Positions 34,115 to 42,988 of a stretch of DNA of 64,000 nucleotides are shown in pieces. The notes under the pieces were generated by a model that was not told where the DNA came from, made no database searches, and saw nothing but the letters and a program-made list of their open reading frames with translations. Each line of letters begins with the position of its first letter. The stretch's first letter is position 1. This DNA comes from Rhizobium sp. Root483D2 (lineage in GTDB: Bacteria > Pseudomonadota > Alphaproteobacteria > Rhizobiales > Rhizobiaceae): contig NZ_LMFB01000015.1 of NCBI RefSeq assembly GCF_001426685.1, forward strand, positions 62,001 to 126,000, in the 5' to 3' direction. Made by a program: the position numbers and the translations under genes.

Positions 34115-35296
34115 TCACAGCCGCTCGACGCACATGGCAACACCCATGCCGCCGCCGATGCAAAGCGTGGCGAGACCCTTGGAAACGCCACGGCGCTTCA
34201 TTTCAAACAGAAGCGTGTTCAGAACGCGTGCGCCGGATGCGCCGATCGGATGTCCGATGGCGATGGCACCGCCATTGACGTTGACGATGGAGGTATCCCA
34301 GCCGAGATCCTTGTTGACGGCGCAGGCCTGCGCGGCAAACGCCTCGTTGGCTTCGACAAGTTCCACATCGGCGACAGACCAGCCGGCCTTTTCGAGGGCC
34401 TTGCGCGAAGCCGGGATCGGCCCTGTGCCCATGATCTGCGGATCGACGCCGGCCGTGGCCCAGGAAACGATACGGGCGAGCGGCTGGATGCCGCGGCGGC
34501 CGGCTTCCGCCTCGCTCATCAGCAGCGTGGCAGCCGCCCCGTCGTTCAGGCCCGAAGCGTTGGCAGCAGTGACCGTGCCTTCCTTGTCAAAGGCCGGGCG
34601 CAGTTTCGCCATCGATTCCAGCGTTGCGCCGTGGCGGATATATTCGTCCTGATCGACGGTCACGTCGCCTTTGCGGCCCTTGACGATGAAGGGAATGATC
34701 TCATCGGCAAAACGCCCCGCCTTTTGCGCGGCTTCGGCCTTGTTCTGCGATCCCAGCGCAAACACGTCCTGGTCTTCACGCGACAGCTGCCACTTCTTGG
34801 CAACGTTTTCCGCTGTCGTGCCCATGTGATAGCCGTAGAAGGCGTCGGTCAGGCCATCCTTGATCATGGTGTCGATCATCTTGAAATCGCCCATCTTGAC
34901 GCCGCCGCGCAAATGCGCGCAATGCGGCGCCATCGACATGGATTCCATGCCGCCGGCCACGATGATCTTGGCATCGCCGGTGGCGATCTGCTGCATGCCG
35001 AGCGCCACGGCGCGCAGTCCCGAGCCACAGAGCTGGTTCATGCCCCAGGCCGTCGCTTCCTGCGGAATACCGGCTTTCATTGCCGCTTGGCGCGCCGGGT
35101 TCTGGCCTTCGCCGGCCGACAGAACCTGACCGAGAATGACTTCATCAACTTCGGCGGCCTCGACACCGGCGCGCTCCAGCACACCCTTGATGACAGCGGC
35201 GCCCAGCTCATGGGCAGGCGTATTGGCAAAGGCGCCGTTGAACGAGCCAACTGCGGTCCGGCCGGCGCTGGCAATGACAATGGAGGGCGTGCTCAT
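34115..35296 (-). CDS. phbA: Acetyl-CoA acetyltransferase (beta-ketothiolase)
   Basis: 393 residues from ATG 35296. Biosynthetic thiolase with the acyl-binding cysteine C90 in MNQLCGSG and the C-terminal catalytic motifs GHPIGASG and CIGGGMGVA (His and second Cys). It condenses two acetyl-CoA to acetoacetyl-CoA, the entry step of polyhydroxybutyrate formation. Length and sequence match the Zoogloea/Sinorhizobium PhbA group. First gene of phbAB, divergent from the phaR regulator. Confidence 0.97.
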   Translation of the reverse strand: MSTPSIVIASAGRTAVGSFNGAFANTPAHELGAAVIKGVLERAGVEAAEVDEVILGQVLSAGEGQNPARQAAMKAGIPQEATAWGMNQLCGSGLRAVALGMQQIATGDAKIIVAGGMESMSMAPHCAHLRGGVKMGDFKMIDTMIKDGLTDAFYGYHMGTTAENVAKKWQLSREDQDVFALGSQNKAEAAQKAGRFADEIIPFIVKGRKGDVTVDQDEYIRHGATLESMAKLRPAFDKEGTVTAANASGLNDGAAATLLMSEAEAGRRGIQPLARIVSWATAGVDPQIMGTGPIPASRKALEKAGWSVADVELVEANEAFAAQACAVNKDLGWDTSIVNVNGGAIAIGHPIGASGARVLNTLLFEMKRRGVSKGLATLCIGGGMGVAMCVERL

Positions 35297-35324
35297 GAGA
35301 TATTTCCTCGTTCTTTTCTCGCGA

Positions 35325-35431
35325 TTGCCAAAGACTGGCAAAGGACGTGGCGCAAGTCAAACGCCTTGATGCAGTGCGGCGCGTTTCGCTCCACAATCCG
35401 ATCACAAGCTCGTCAGGAGGCAAAATTTTGC
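35325..35431. promoter_or_regulatory. Candidate PhaR-type operators between phbA and phaR
   Basis: TTGCCA (35325-35330) / TGGCAA (35336-35341) and the perfect 12-base palindrome GCAAAATTTTGC (35420-35431) lie in the divergent spacer. PhaR regulators of other alphaproteobacteria bind TGC/GCA-type inverted repeats, so both are candidates for control of phbAB and of phaR itself. Confidence 0.45.
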
Positions 35432-35529
35432 ACCTGCGTCCACGCAACGCACAAAGAGATTGTCAGAACCGGTTTTTTGCGGGTACTCTGAAAAACATAA
35501 TAAAGACGGGAGCATGGGAGGAGACCCAG

Positions 35530-36111
35530 ATGGCCAAACACGACGGTCAGATTGTCATTAAAAAATATGCCAACCGGAGGCTCTACAATACCGGGACGAG
35601 CACCTATGTGACGCTCGACGATCTCGCTGTGATGGTGAAAAAGGGAGAGGAATTCACCGTTCAGGACGCGAAATCAGGCGACGACATCACCCATTCGGTG
35701 CTGACACAGATCATTTTCGAGCAGGAATCCAAGACCGGCAACACGCTTCTGCCGATTTCCTTCCTGCGTCAGCTGATCTCCTTTTACGGCGACCAGATGC
35801 AGATGGTGGTGCCGAGCTATCTCGAACATTCGATGCAGGCGTTCACCGACCAGCAGGTGACGATGCGCGAACAGATCAACAAGGCCTTCGGCGATACGCC
35901 GCTTGGCAAGAACCTGACTGTTCCACTGCAATTGGTAGAAGAACAGGTCAAGCGCAACACCGATCTCTTCCATCAGGCCATGCAGATGTTCTCGCCCTTC
36001 ATGGCGGCAACACCGGCCACCAAGGAGCCGCGCAAGGCCGAGGCCAAGGATATCGATGAGCTGAAGGAGCAGCTGCGCGCCCTGCAAACGAAGCTGGAAA
36101 ATCTCGGCTGA
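35530..36111 (+). CDS. phaR: Polyhydroxyalkanoate synthesis repressor PhaR
   Basis: 193 residues from ATG 35530, which has a GGGAGGAGACC ribosome-binding site. The N-terminal PHB/PHA accumulation DNA-binding domain (IVIKKYANRRLYNTGTSTYVTLDDL) covers about 8-65, followed by the PHB-accumulation regulatory domain and a C-terminal coiled-coil. PhaR binds both DNA and polymer granules and represses phasin and granule-related genes until polymer appears. In Sinorhizobium the same gene is known as aniA. Divergent from phbAB. Confidence 0.96.
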   Translation: MAKHDGQIVIKKYANRRLYNTGTSTYVTLDDLAVMVKKGEEFTVQDAKSGDDITHSVLTQIIFEQESKTGNTLLPISFLRQLISFYGDQMQMVVPSYLEHSMQAFTDQQVTMREQINKAFGDTPLGKNLTVPLQLVEEQVKRNTDLFHQAMQMFSPFMAATPATKEPRKAEAKDIDELKEQLRALQTKLENLG

Positions 36112-36120
36112 CACGCTTTC

Positions 36121-36158
36121 GTGCCGCGCTGCCGTCCAAAACGGCGCGCGGCACCTTT
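36121..36158 (+). terminator. phaR terminator
   Basis: A bulged GC-rich stem: GTGCCGCGC (36121-36129) with GCGCGGCAC (36146-36154), and inner GCCGT/ACGGC (36131-36135, 36141-36145) around loop CCAAA, followed by CTTTC. Confidence 0.8.
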
Positions 36159-36168
36159 CAGGGCGCAG

Positions 36169-36582
36169 TTACAGCCCGATGGACACATCCCGCCCGGCCG
36201 TGCGCATCGACACGGAAAAACCGGCGATGACGTCGATGAAGCAGATCGTCATCAGGATGAAGAAGACATGGGTCGCGGCATTGGCGACCAAAAGGAATTC
36301 CACCAGGAAGACGATGAACAGAACCATCGAGAGCAAATGATCCATCAGCGCCTTGGAGCTGATGCGGGTTGCCTTGAGGATTTCGACGAAAAGCAGCACC
36401 AGCGCAATCACGATCGTCAGATCGCCCATGCTCATCGTCCAGATCGCGCCCGACAACATCGTCATCGAGAACACCGTGTCTTCAAAGACCGCGACACCGC
36501 CGCTTCCCAGGATGCCCATCATTCCAAGATTGTAGAGAATGAACGGCACGATCAGCAACGGAATGGCGGCAATCATCAGCAA
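36169..36582 (-). CDS. Uncharacterised four-helix inner-membrane protein
   Basis: 137 residues with four hydrophobic segments (about 1-22, 36-52, 54-70 and 84-120) and a short basic C-terminus (SMRTAGRDVSIGL). The middle carries LLFVEILKATRISSKALMDHLLSMVLF. I recognise it as a conserved hypothetical type of Rhizobiales but know no function. The start is an in-frame ATG at 36582 or 36576. It stands alone, convergent with phaR. Confidence 0.75.
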   Translation of the reverse strand: MLMIAAIPLLIVPFILYNLGMMGILGSGGVAVFEDTVFSMTMLSGAIWTMSMGDLTIVIALVLLFVEILKATRISSKALMDHLLSMVLFIVFLVEFLLVANAATHVFFILMTICFIDVIAGFSVSMRTAGRDVSIGL

Positions 36583-36756
36583 CGGCTCCCAATTTCTCGC
36601 CCCGCCTCTCCGGGCCGGACGTTTGTCGATATGTGCATCACAGCGCGGCAGGCGTCAAGAAAACGGCTGCGGCTGGCAGATAGGGCAGAGATTTGGGAAA
36701 ACTAAGGCGGCGCGGCATAGCCGGCATGCACGTAAGCATCCCGGCGAACAACGCAA

Positions 36757-36782
36757 AAAGGGCCGGCAAAAGCCAGCCCTTT
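36757..36782 (-). terminator. rpmF terminator
   Basis: AAAGGGCCGGC (36757-36767) pairs with GCCAGCCCTTT (36772-36782) with one mismatch; the A-run at 36755-36759 reads as U on the minus strand, 26 bases beyond the rpmF stop. Confidence 0.85.
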
Positions 36783-36807
36783 CAATGACAGCCTGACGGC
36801 CCGCTGA

Positions 36808-36993
36808 TTAAGCGGAAGCCTTCGGGGTCAGAACCTGACGGCCGCGATACATGCCTGTCTTCAGGTCGATGTGGTGCGGGCGGCGCAGTTCGCCGGAGTT
36901 CTTGTCTTCGATATAGGTCGGTGTCTTCAGCGCATCGGCGGAGCGGCGCATGCCACGCTTGGACGGGCTTGTTTTTCTTTTAGGTACAGCCAT
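36808..36993 (-). CDS. rpmF: 50S ribosomal protein L32
   Basis: 61 residues from ATG 36993 ([22 protein letters not shown]). This is the alphaproteobacterial L32 form with [16 protein letters not shown] near the C-terminus and no zinc-binding cysteines. It is a structural component of the large subunit. Monocistronic with its own terminator. Confidence 0.97.
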   Translation of the reverse strand: MAVPKRKTSPSKRGMRRSADALKTPTYIEDKNSGELRRPHHIDLKTGMYRGRQVLTPKASA

Positions 36994-37152
36994 TTCATAC
37001 TCCACTTATCGGGCAAAACTCTGTTTCGCAGCCAGTCTGTTGGCCTGGAAAAACAGATGTCAATCTCGGAATTTGCCGGGCTTATACATGCCCCACAGGC
37101 ATTTGACCAGTCCCTGCAGGCATTTTTTCGCGATGCCCGCCGAGGAAAATCC

Positions 37153-37800
37153 TCAGGCCTCGTCCTCCGGCACGATCCAGGTTTCCTGCAGGGCCGCCTC
37201 CTGCCACTTGCGGAAGGCCGGATGCGTCTTGACCGCATCCATATATGCCAGAGAGCCGGGATTGCGGGTAAGGTCGTAGATCTCGAAACGATTGACCACC
37301 GGCGCAAACATTGCATCGGCCGCCGTAAAGCTGCCGAACAGGAACGGACCGCCGGAGCGCGCCACCGCCTCGCGCCAGATCGTCTCGATCCGCTCGACAT
37401 CCTCCGTGACACCGTCGGGCAGCGCGATCGCCCGCTTCTCGCGGCGGATGTTCATCGGGCAGGCACCGCGCAATGCCCGGAAACCGGAGAGCATCTCCAT
37501 CGAATAGGCCCGCGCCACCGCCCGCTCAGCCGGATCCTTCGGCCAAAGCCCGGCATCGGGGAAAAGTTCGGCGGCATATTCGATGATCGCCAGCGATTGC
37601 CAGACCCGCACATCGCCATGATGCAGAACCGGAACCTGTCCTGTCGGCGAAATATCCTTGAACTTCGGGTTCCCCGCCGGAAAATCGAAGGGGATGACCA
37701 CATCCTGAAACGGAATGCCGCAGGCCTCCAGCGCAAGCCAGGGCCGCAACGACCAGGAGGAATAGTTTTTATTCCCGACATAGAGTGTCAGTTGGGTCAT
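37153..37800 (-). CDS. Glutathione S-transferase family protein
   Basis: 215 residues. The N-terminal thioredoxin-like domain begins LTLYVGNKNYSSWSLRPWLAL, with a Ser at the catalytic position, and contains the glutathione-binding SPTGQVPVLHHGD loop with cis-Pro near residue 56. The C-terminal helical domain contains FGSFTAADAMFAPVVNRF, the usual N-capping motif. This subgroup is common in proteobacteria and its substrates are unknown. Single gene. Confidence 0.92.
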   Translation of the reverse strand: MTQLTLYVGNKNYSSWSLRPWLALEACGIPFQDVVIPFDFPAGNPKFKDISPTGQVPVLHHGDVRVWQSLAIIEYAAELFPDAGLWPKDPAERAVARAYSMEMLSGFRALRGACPMNIRREKRAIALPDGVTEDVERIETIWREAVARSGGPFLFGSFTAADAMFAPVVNRFEIYDLTRNPGSLAYMDAVKTHPAFRKWQEAALQETWIVPEDEA

Positions 37801-37879
37801 CGATCTTCTCCGGTCCGTGCCAAACGAGATCCTGCTATAGAGGACACATGAGCATCACAGCCAATCAAAAGACCTGATC

Positions 37880-38653
37880 TCACCCATAAAGGCATTTGAT
37901 ATAGTCACCCGAACGGCTGGCGCGGCGCTCGATCATTGCGGCGAGGCTGCGCAGGCCACGGCCGGGCTTGCCGGCATTGCGTTCGATCGGATTGGGCAGG
38001 GACACGGCAAGAAGTGCCGCCTGCCGCCGTGTCAGCTTTGCGGCGGGAACGCCGAAATGGTGTTGTGCCGCCGCCTCGGCGCCATAGATGCCGGGACCCC
38101 ATTCGGCGACATTGAGATAGAGTTCCATCATCCGCTGCTTGCTCCAAACGAAATCGGATGCCAGCGCCAAAGGCAGCTCCATTCCCTTGCGAATGAAGGA
38201 GCGGCCGTTCCAGAGAAAAAGGTTCTTGGCTGTCTGCATCGGGATCGTCGAGGCGCCCCGGGTGGATTCGCCTTCCAGCGCATCGTTGACGACGCCGCGC
38301 ATCTGCACCCAATCGACACCGTCGTGGATGCAGAACTGCCCATCCTCCGACATCATCACCGAGCGCACCAGATTGGGCGAGATGTCTTCGAAAGCGACCC
38401 ATTGGCGGTCATAGCCGCGCAACAGAACGAGATCGCGCAGCATCAGCGTCGAAATCGGATGGATGAAGCCCGGTGCATAAATGACGATCAACAGATAGGG
38501 CAGGATGGCGATCGCGACCGCGATCAGAAGAATCTGGCGCCAGCGCCGGCGCAAGGCCTCGCCCCATCCCCGCGCACGGCTCGTCGGCACGTCCTTTTCC
38601 TCCCGAGATTCCGGTACAATGTCCACCCCTGAAACGCCCGCCTGATGATCCAT
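37880..38653 (-). CDS. mtgA: Monofunctional biosynthetic peptidoglycan transglycosylase
   Basis: 257 residues from ATG 38653. The short cytoplasmic basic N-terminus is followed by one membrane helix ([20 protein letters not shown], about 41-60) and a periplasmic GT51 domain with [14 protein letters not shown] (catalytic Glu), [16 protein letters not shown] and [15 protein letters not shown]. It polymerises lipid II into glycan strands and has no transpeptidase domain. The longer frame upstream overlaps the divergent synthase gene and is not family sequence. Confidence 0.95.
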   Translation of the reverse strand: MDHQAGVSGVDIVPESREEKDVPTSRARGWGEALRRRWRQILLIAVAIAILPYLLIVIYAPGFIHPISTLMLRDLVLLRGYDRQWVAFEDISPNLVRSVMMSEDGQFCIHDGVDWVQMRGVVNDALEGESTRGASTIPMQTAKNLFLWNGRSFIRKGMELPLALASDFVWSKQRMMELYLNVAEWGPGIYGAEAAAQHHFGVPAAKLTRRQAALLAVSLPNPIERNAGKPGRGLRSLAAMIERRASRSGDYIKCLYG

Positions 38654-38797
38654 CCAATTTTCATAGAACAAGCGCGGATAAAATTGAACGGTTTTCTCGG
38701 TAACGCACAGCAAGACACGCCCGCGAGCGCCGATGGGAGCGCCGATATGGTAAAATCCCGTTGCCAGCGGGCGCGCAGTCATGCCAAACAGCGCCGC

Positions 38798-39706
38798 ATG
38801 AGCGAGACATCCTTCGAAATCCGCCTGAAGTCCTGCGCCGCAGAGGTCGAGGCGTGCCTGACCGGCATTCTCAGTGAAGAGCCGCAGCCGGACGAAATCG
38901 CCAGGCCCGCACCGCTCCTTGCCGCCATGCGCCACGGTGTGCTGAATGGCGGCAAGCGGCTGCGGCCCTTTCTGGTGATGGAAAGCACCGCCTTTCTCGG
39001 CGGCGACAGGCAAGCGGCCTTACGCATCGGCGCAGCGCTCGAATGCGTTCACAGCTATTCGCTGGTTCACGACGACCTGCCGGCCATGGATGACGACGAT
39101 CTTCGCCGCGGCCAACCGACGGTGCATATCGCCTATGGCGAGGCCAATGCGATCCTTGCCGGCGACAGTCTGCTGACCCTTGCCTTCGATATCATTGCAG
39201 CCCCGCAAACAAACTTGTCCGACCGGCAGAAGACCGAACTGGTGCTGGCCTTGGCGCGTGCCTCCGGCATTGGCGGCATGGCAGGCGGGCAGGCGCTGGA
39301 TCTGGCTGCCGAGACATCGGCCCCGGACGAAGCCGCGATTGTGACGCTGCAGGCGATGAAGACCGGCGCGCTGATCCGCTTTGCTTGCGAAGCCGGCGCC
39401 ATCATCGCCGGGGGCAGCGCCGGCGACCGCCGGCTGATGCGCAGCTACGGCGAGACGATCGGCCTTGCCTTCCAGCTGGCCGACGACCTGCTCGACCTCA
39501 CGGCGGACGCAAAGACGATGGGCAAGGCGACTGGCAAGGACGCCGCCCGTAGCAAGGGCACGCTGGTCTCGCTGCATGGCCAGGCCTGGGCGGAAACCCG
39601 GCTGGCAGCCCTCGTGGCTGAGGCGGCCACCCTGCTTCAGCCATTCGGCAACCGTGCCGATATTCTGAACCAGACCGCGCGTTTTATCGCTAATCGCAGC
39701 CACTGA
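38798..39706 (+). CDS. ispA: Polyprenyl (farnesyl-type) diphosphate synthase
   Basis: 302 residues from ATG 38798; an in-frame ATG at 38747 is an alternative. The first aspartate-rich motif is D92-D-L-P-A-M-D98 and the second DDLLD near 229-233, both binding Mg-diphosphate. The long first motif and the NGGKRLRP start block fit the short-chain bacterial FPP/GGPP synthases. It condenses IPP with allylic diphosphates; ispG of the same pathway is at 41400. Chain length cannot be settled from motifs alone. Confidence 0.92.
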   Translation: MSETSFEIRLKSCAAEVEACLTGILSEEPQPDEIARPAPLLAAMRHGVLNGGKRLRPFLVMESTAFLGGDRQAALRIGAALECVHSYSLVHDDLPAMDDDDLRRGQPTVHIAYGEANAILAGDSLLTLAFDIIAAPQTNLSDRQKTELVLALARASGIGGMAGGQALDLAAETSAPDEAAIVTLQAMKTGALIRFACEAGAIIAGGSAGDRRLMRSYGETIGLAFQLADDLLDLTADAKTMGKATGKDAARSKGTLVSLHGQAWAETRLAALVAEAATLLQPFGNRADILNQTARFIANRSH

Positions 39707-39920
39707 TATCGGCGGACGGCGCCCGGTTTTTCACGGCATTTTCGTCTCACTCTCAACGCAAGAACGCACTGCAACGGCTTGTCCGCTAAGGGGGATAGTT
39801 GTATCTGATTTTGCCTGCACAGTCTTGGATTTATGCATGGATGCATATTTCAAGCGCCTGTAATAAAAGGCATTTTAACTTTGCCTTATTGACACGTCTG
39901 TGTGTTTGAAATATCTCCAA
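39707..39920. other. Spacer with the presumed mntP promoter
   Basis: About 210 bases between the polyprenyl synthase stop and the riboswitch. AT-rich around 39840-39895, where the promoter for the riboswitch transcript should lie. No open frame or terminator was recognised. Confidence 0.5.
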
Positions 39921-40038
39921 CGGCATCGGGGAGTAGCCACTGCATATCCCTGCAGGATCGTATCAACATGCTTGCGCCCATGCGCATGGTGCGATCGGCC
40001 GAGACGCTCGGCCCGGCAAGACCGTGGCGACGATGCCC
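39921..40038 (+). ncRNA. yybP-ykoY manganese riboswitch upstream of mntP
   Basis: The spacer before mntP carries the conserved elements of this riboswitch in order: P1 5' strand GGCATC (39922-39927), GGGGAGTAGCC (39928-39938), TCAACATGCT (39963-39972), GGCCGAGA near 39997-40004, GGCAAGACCG (40015-40024), and P1 3' strand GATGCC (40032-40037). P1 closes exactly. Members of the class bind Mn2+ and switch on Mn exporters such as MntP, the gene 56 bases downstream. A weak 5-bp CGGAC/GTCCG stem followed by T5 (40042-40081) may be the expression platform. It was identified by eye, not with a covariance model. Confidence 0.88.
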
Positions 40039-40093
40039 TGCCGGACAGGCAATCAACGCCCGGGTTCCCACGTCCGTTTTTGAAGGCTCATCC

Positions 40094-40651
40094 ATGTCAC
40101 CGTTTACCATTGCCATGCTGGCAATCAGCATGTCCGTCGATGCTTTTGCTGTTGCCGTCGGCCGGGGTGCTGCCATCGGCCGGCCAAAATTTCGCGAAAC
40201 CATGCGCACCGGTCTCGTCTTCGGCATCATCGAAGCCATCACCCCGATCATCGGCTGGGCCGCAGGCGTTGCCGCCAGCCAGTTCGTCCAGGCGGTCGAT
40301 CACTGGATCGCGTTCGCGCTGCTGGGAACCGTCGGCATCCACATGCTCTACGCATCGACACAGAAGAGCGAAGCGGCACCATCCGCGCAATTGTCTCTTC
40401 CGCTGTTGATGGCGACGGCGATCGGCACCAGCCTCGACGCGATGGCTGTCGGCGTTTCGCTGGCCTTTCTCGACGTCAACATTTTCGTCATTGCAGCCGC
40501 CATCGGCGTTGCGACCTTCCTGATGTCCTCGGGCGGCATGCTGGTCGGGCGCCTGATCGGCGAGCGTTTTGGCCGGATCGCCGAGGCGCTGGCGGGCGTG
40601 GTTCTGGTGGGCCTGGGGATCTCCATCCTGATCGAACATCTGTCGGCTTGA
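40094..40651 (+). CDS. mntP: Manganese efflux pump MntP
   Basis: 185 residues from ATG 40094, six predicted membrane helices. The two internally repeated motifs [14 protein letters not shown] (helix 1) and [15 protein letters not shown] (helix 4) carry the Asp residues typical of MntP (DUF204). It exports Mn2+ to prevent intoxication. The in-frame extension back to 39902 runs through the riboswitch and is not coding. Regulation by the upstream Mn riboswitch is expected. Confidence 0.95.
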   Translation: MSPFTIAMLAISMSVDAFAVAVGRGAAIGRPKFRETMRTGLVFGIIEAITPIIGWAAGVAASQFVQAVDHWIAFALLGTVGIHMLYASTQKSEAAPSAQLSLPLLMATAIGTSLDAMAVGVSLAFLDVNIFVIAAAIGVATFLMSSGGMLVGRLIGERFGRIAEALAGVVLVGLGISILIEHLSA

Positions 40652-40759
40652 GCAAGCCGGCAAAATTGTCACCGCAACAAGAATGCGCGTTTTCTTTATT
40701 GGCGCGGTCTGCATGATGGCGCCCTGCCGCGCTTGAAAGCGCTGCCCGGAGATTGCTGC

Positions 40760-41398
40760 ATGTCCACCATTTTGCCCTACCTGCCGCAACTGATGGTCGC
40801 CTGGGGCGCCTATGTCATCGCCACCGCATCGCCGGGCCCGGCCGTCGTCGCCATCATCTCGACGGCCATCAGCCGGGGCCGCAATGCCGGACTGGCGCTG
40901 GCCTTTGGTGTTCTGACAGGGTCCTATACCTGGGCGATGCTGGCAGCCGCTGGGCTTTCGGCGCTGATCAGCACCTATGGCAACGCCTTGTTCATCCTCA
41001 AGATTGCCGGCGGTCTCTATCTGCTCTGGCTGGCGTTCAAGGCACTGAAATCGGCGATGCGGAAGGAGACAGAGGCCACTCTGCCGCTCGAGAAACAGCC
41101 ACCCTCGTTGCGCCGTCTCTACTTCAAGGGGCTCGGCATCCACCTGACCAATCCGAAGGCAATCTTTTCCTGGCTGACGCTGGTATCGCTCGGCACGCCG
41201 CAGGATGCGCCGCAAGTCATGCCCGTCCTGATCGGCGGCTGCATGGTGCTCGGCATCATCATCTTCATGGGCTTTGCGCTGCTGTTTTCGATCGAGCCGG
41301 TACACCGCGGCTACAAAAAGTCCCGCCGCTGGATCGAAGGCGCCATGGCTGGGTTTTTCGCCTTTGCCGGCCTCAAGCTGTTGACCGTGAAACTATAG
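40760..41398 (+). CDS. LysE family exporter (third copy)
   Basis: 212 residues from ATG 40760. WGAYVIATASPGPAVVAIISTAISRGRNAGLAL holds the P-G-P motif of helix 1-2 (shown as a landmark), and HLTNPKAIFSWLTLVSLG the N-P-K block. About six membrane helices. RhtB/LysE proteins export amino acids. Its stop is one base from the stop of the convergent ispG gene, with no terminator visible between. Confidence 0.9.
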   Translation: MSTILPYLPQLMVAWGAYVIATASPGPAVVAIISTAISRGRNAGLALAFGVLTGSYTWAMLAAAGLSALISTYGNALFILKIAGGLYLLWLAFKALKSAMRKETEATLPLEKQPPSLRRLYFKGLGIHLTNPKAIFSWLTLVSLGTPQDAPQVMPVLIGGCMVLGIIIFMGFALLFSIEPVHRGYKKSRRWIEGAMAGFFAFAGLKLLTVKL

Positions 41399-41399
41399 C

Positions 41400-42653
41400 C
41401 TATTCGGCGGCCGCCTGGCCCTGGCCAAAGCGCCGTTCGATATATTCGCCGACAAGCGTCTCGAAATCGCCGGCAATATTGGTGCCGCGGATCGTCAGCG
41501 CCTTCTTGCCATCGATATAGACAGGGGCTGCCGGAAGCTCGCCCGTACCCGGCAGCGAAATGCCGATATCGGCATGCTTGCTTTCGCCGGGTCCGTTGAC
41601 GATGCAGCCCATGACCGCGACCTTCAGGCCCTCGACGCCCGGATATTTCTCGCGCCAGACCGGCATGTTGCGGCGGATATCGCCCTCGATTTTCTGGGCC
41701 AGCTCCTGGAACACCGTGGATGTGGTGCGCCCGCACCCAGGACAGGCGGCAACGACCGGGATAAATTGGCGAAAGCCCATGACCTGCAGAAGCTCCTGCG
41801 CCACCCGCACCTCGCGGGTGCGGTCGCCGCCGGGCTCCGGCGTCAATGAAATGCGAATGGTATCGCCGATACCCTGCTGCATCAGGATGCCGAGCGAGGC
41901 CGCCGAGGAAACGATGCCTTTCGAGCCCATGCCGGCTTCCGTCAGCCCCAGATGCAGCGCATGATTGGAGCGTGACGACAGCATCGCGTAGCAGGCGATC
42001 AGATCCTGGACGTTGGAGACCTTGGCCGACAGGATGATGCGGTTGCGGGCAAGGCCTGCCTCTTCGGCAAGCTCGGCCGAAATCAGCGCCGATTGCACGA
42101 TGGTTTCGCGCATCACCTGCTGCGCCGTCAGCGGAAAGCCTTTGGCCTGGTTGTCATCCATCAGGCGGGTCAGAAGCTCCTGGTCGAGCGAGCCCCAGTT
42201 GACGCCGATACGCACCGGCTTGTCGAACTGGATGGCGCGTTCGATGATTTCGACGAACTGCTTGTCCTTCTTCGCCTTGAAGCCGACATTGCCCGGATTG
42301 ATGCGATATTTCGCCAGCGCCTCGGCGCAGGCCGGATGATCGGCAAGAAGCTTGTGGCCGATATAATGAAAATCGCCGATCAGCGGCACATCGAGGCCAA
42401 GCCGTTCCAGACGCTCGCGTATCTTCGGCACCGCAGCCGCACTCTCGTCGCGGTCAACCGTGATGCGCACCAGCTCCGAGCCTGCCCGGTGCAGGGCAGC
42501 CACCTGGGCGACGGTCGCATCGACATCGGCCGTATCGGTATTGGTCATCGACTGGACGACCACGGGCGCCGATCCTCCGACGATCACCCCGCCAACATCG
42601 ACGGCAACGGAGGCCCTGCGGGGTTGCGGTTCGTAATCGAAGGCGGAAGACAT
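41400..42653 (-). CDS. ispG: 4-hydroxy-3-methylbut-2-en-1-yl diphosphate synthase (GcpE)
   Basis: 417 residues from ATG 42653. N-terminal TIM-barrel ([21 protein letters not shown]), C-terminal 4Fe-4S domain with ACPGCGRT and, farther on, [10 protein letters not shown], whose three cysteines hold the cluster. It reduces MEcPP to HMBPP in the non-mevalonate isoprenoid pathway, with electrons from a flavodoxin or ferredoxin. The length fits the alphaproteobacterial form. Monocistronic. Confidence 0.97.
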   Translation of the reverse strand: MSSAFDYEPQPRRASVAVDVGGVIVGGSAPVVVQSMTNTDTADVDATVAQVAALHRAGSELVRITVDRDESAAAVPKIRERLERLGLDVPLIGDFHYIGHKLLADHPACAEALAKYRINPGNVGFKAKKDKQFVEIIERAIQFDKPVRIGVNWGSLDQELLTRLMDDNQAKGFPLTAQQVMRETIVQSALISAELAEEAGLARNRIILSAKVSNVQDLIACYAMLSSRSNHALHLGLTEAGMGSKGIVSSAASLGILMQQGIGDTIRISLTPEPGGDRTREVRVAQELLQVMGFRQFIPVVAACPGCGRTTSTVFQELAQKIEGDIRRNMPVWREKYPGVEGLKVAVMGCIVNGPGESKHADIGISLPGTGELPAAPVYIDGKKALTIRGTNIAGDFETLVGEYIERRFGQGQAAAE

Positions 42654-42811
42654 GAAAGCCCCTTGCACGTGCTGTTGCGGCGACTTTCCCTGAGGTGGAT
42701 GAGGAAAGCCGCCTTGTCAACGGCAACATTCATGGATTGACGGCGAATTGATGTCTGCCGCGCCAATCGGCTCATCCTGTCAGTGCTTTCTACCAAGGGC
42801 TTTCGGCGCAC

Positions 42812-42953
42812 TCCCTCTTCTCCCCGGCGGGGAGAAGGTGCCCGAAGGGCGGATGAGGGGGCCGAAGGCCACTTTATCTGGCTCCGGCTTCGCCGAAGCC
42901 CCCTCATCGCCTCGCATTCGCTCGGCACTTCTCCCCGCTGGGGAGAAGAGGGA
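42812..42953. repeat. RIME-type composite palindromic element (copy A)
   Basis: A 142-base element bounded by 14-base inverted repeats, TCCCTCTTCTCCCC (42812-42825) and GGGGAGAAGAGGGA (42940-42953). Inside are GGATGAGGGGG and its counterpart CCCCCTCATC. This is the sequence type of the Rhizobium-specific intergenic mosaic element. It fills most of the 335-base gap between ispG and the MFS gene. Confidence 0.85.
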
Positions 42954-42988
42954 GATCACGAGGGGCCGTTGCAAAAGTCAATCATCAT

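Noticed and set aside
39902-40093. N-terminal extension of MntP by 64 residues
   Set aside because: The extension runs through the riboswitch and is not membrane-like; the ATG at 40094 starts the first helix of the family.
13922-41398. Three LysE-type genes as a tandem duplication
   Set aside because: They are far apart, on different strands and clearly divergent in sequence, so they are old paralogues rather than a recent duplication.
42654-42988. CRISPR-like or IS-like repeat between ispG and the MFS gene
   Set aside because: There is a single palindromic element, no regular spacers and no transposase; it fits RIME.
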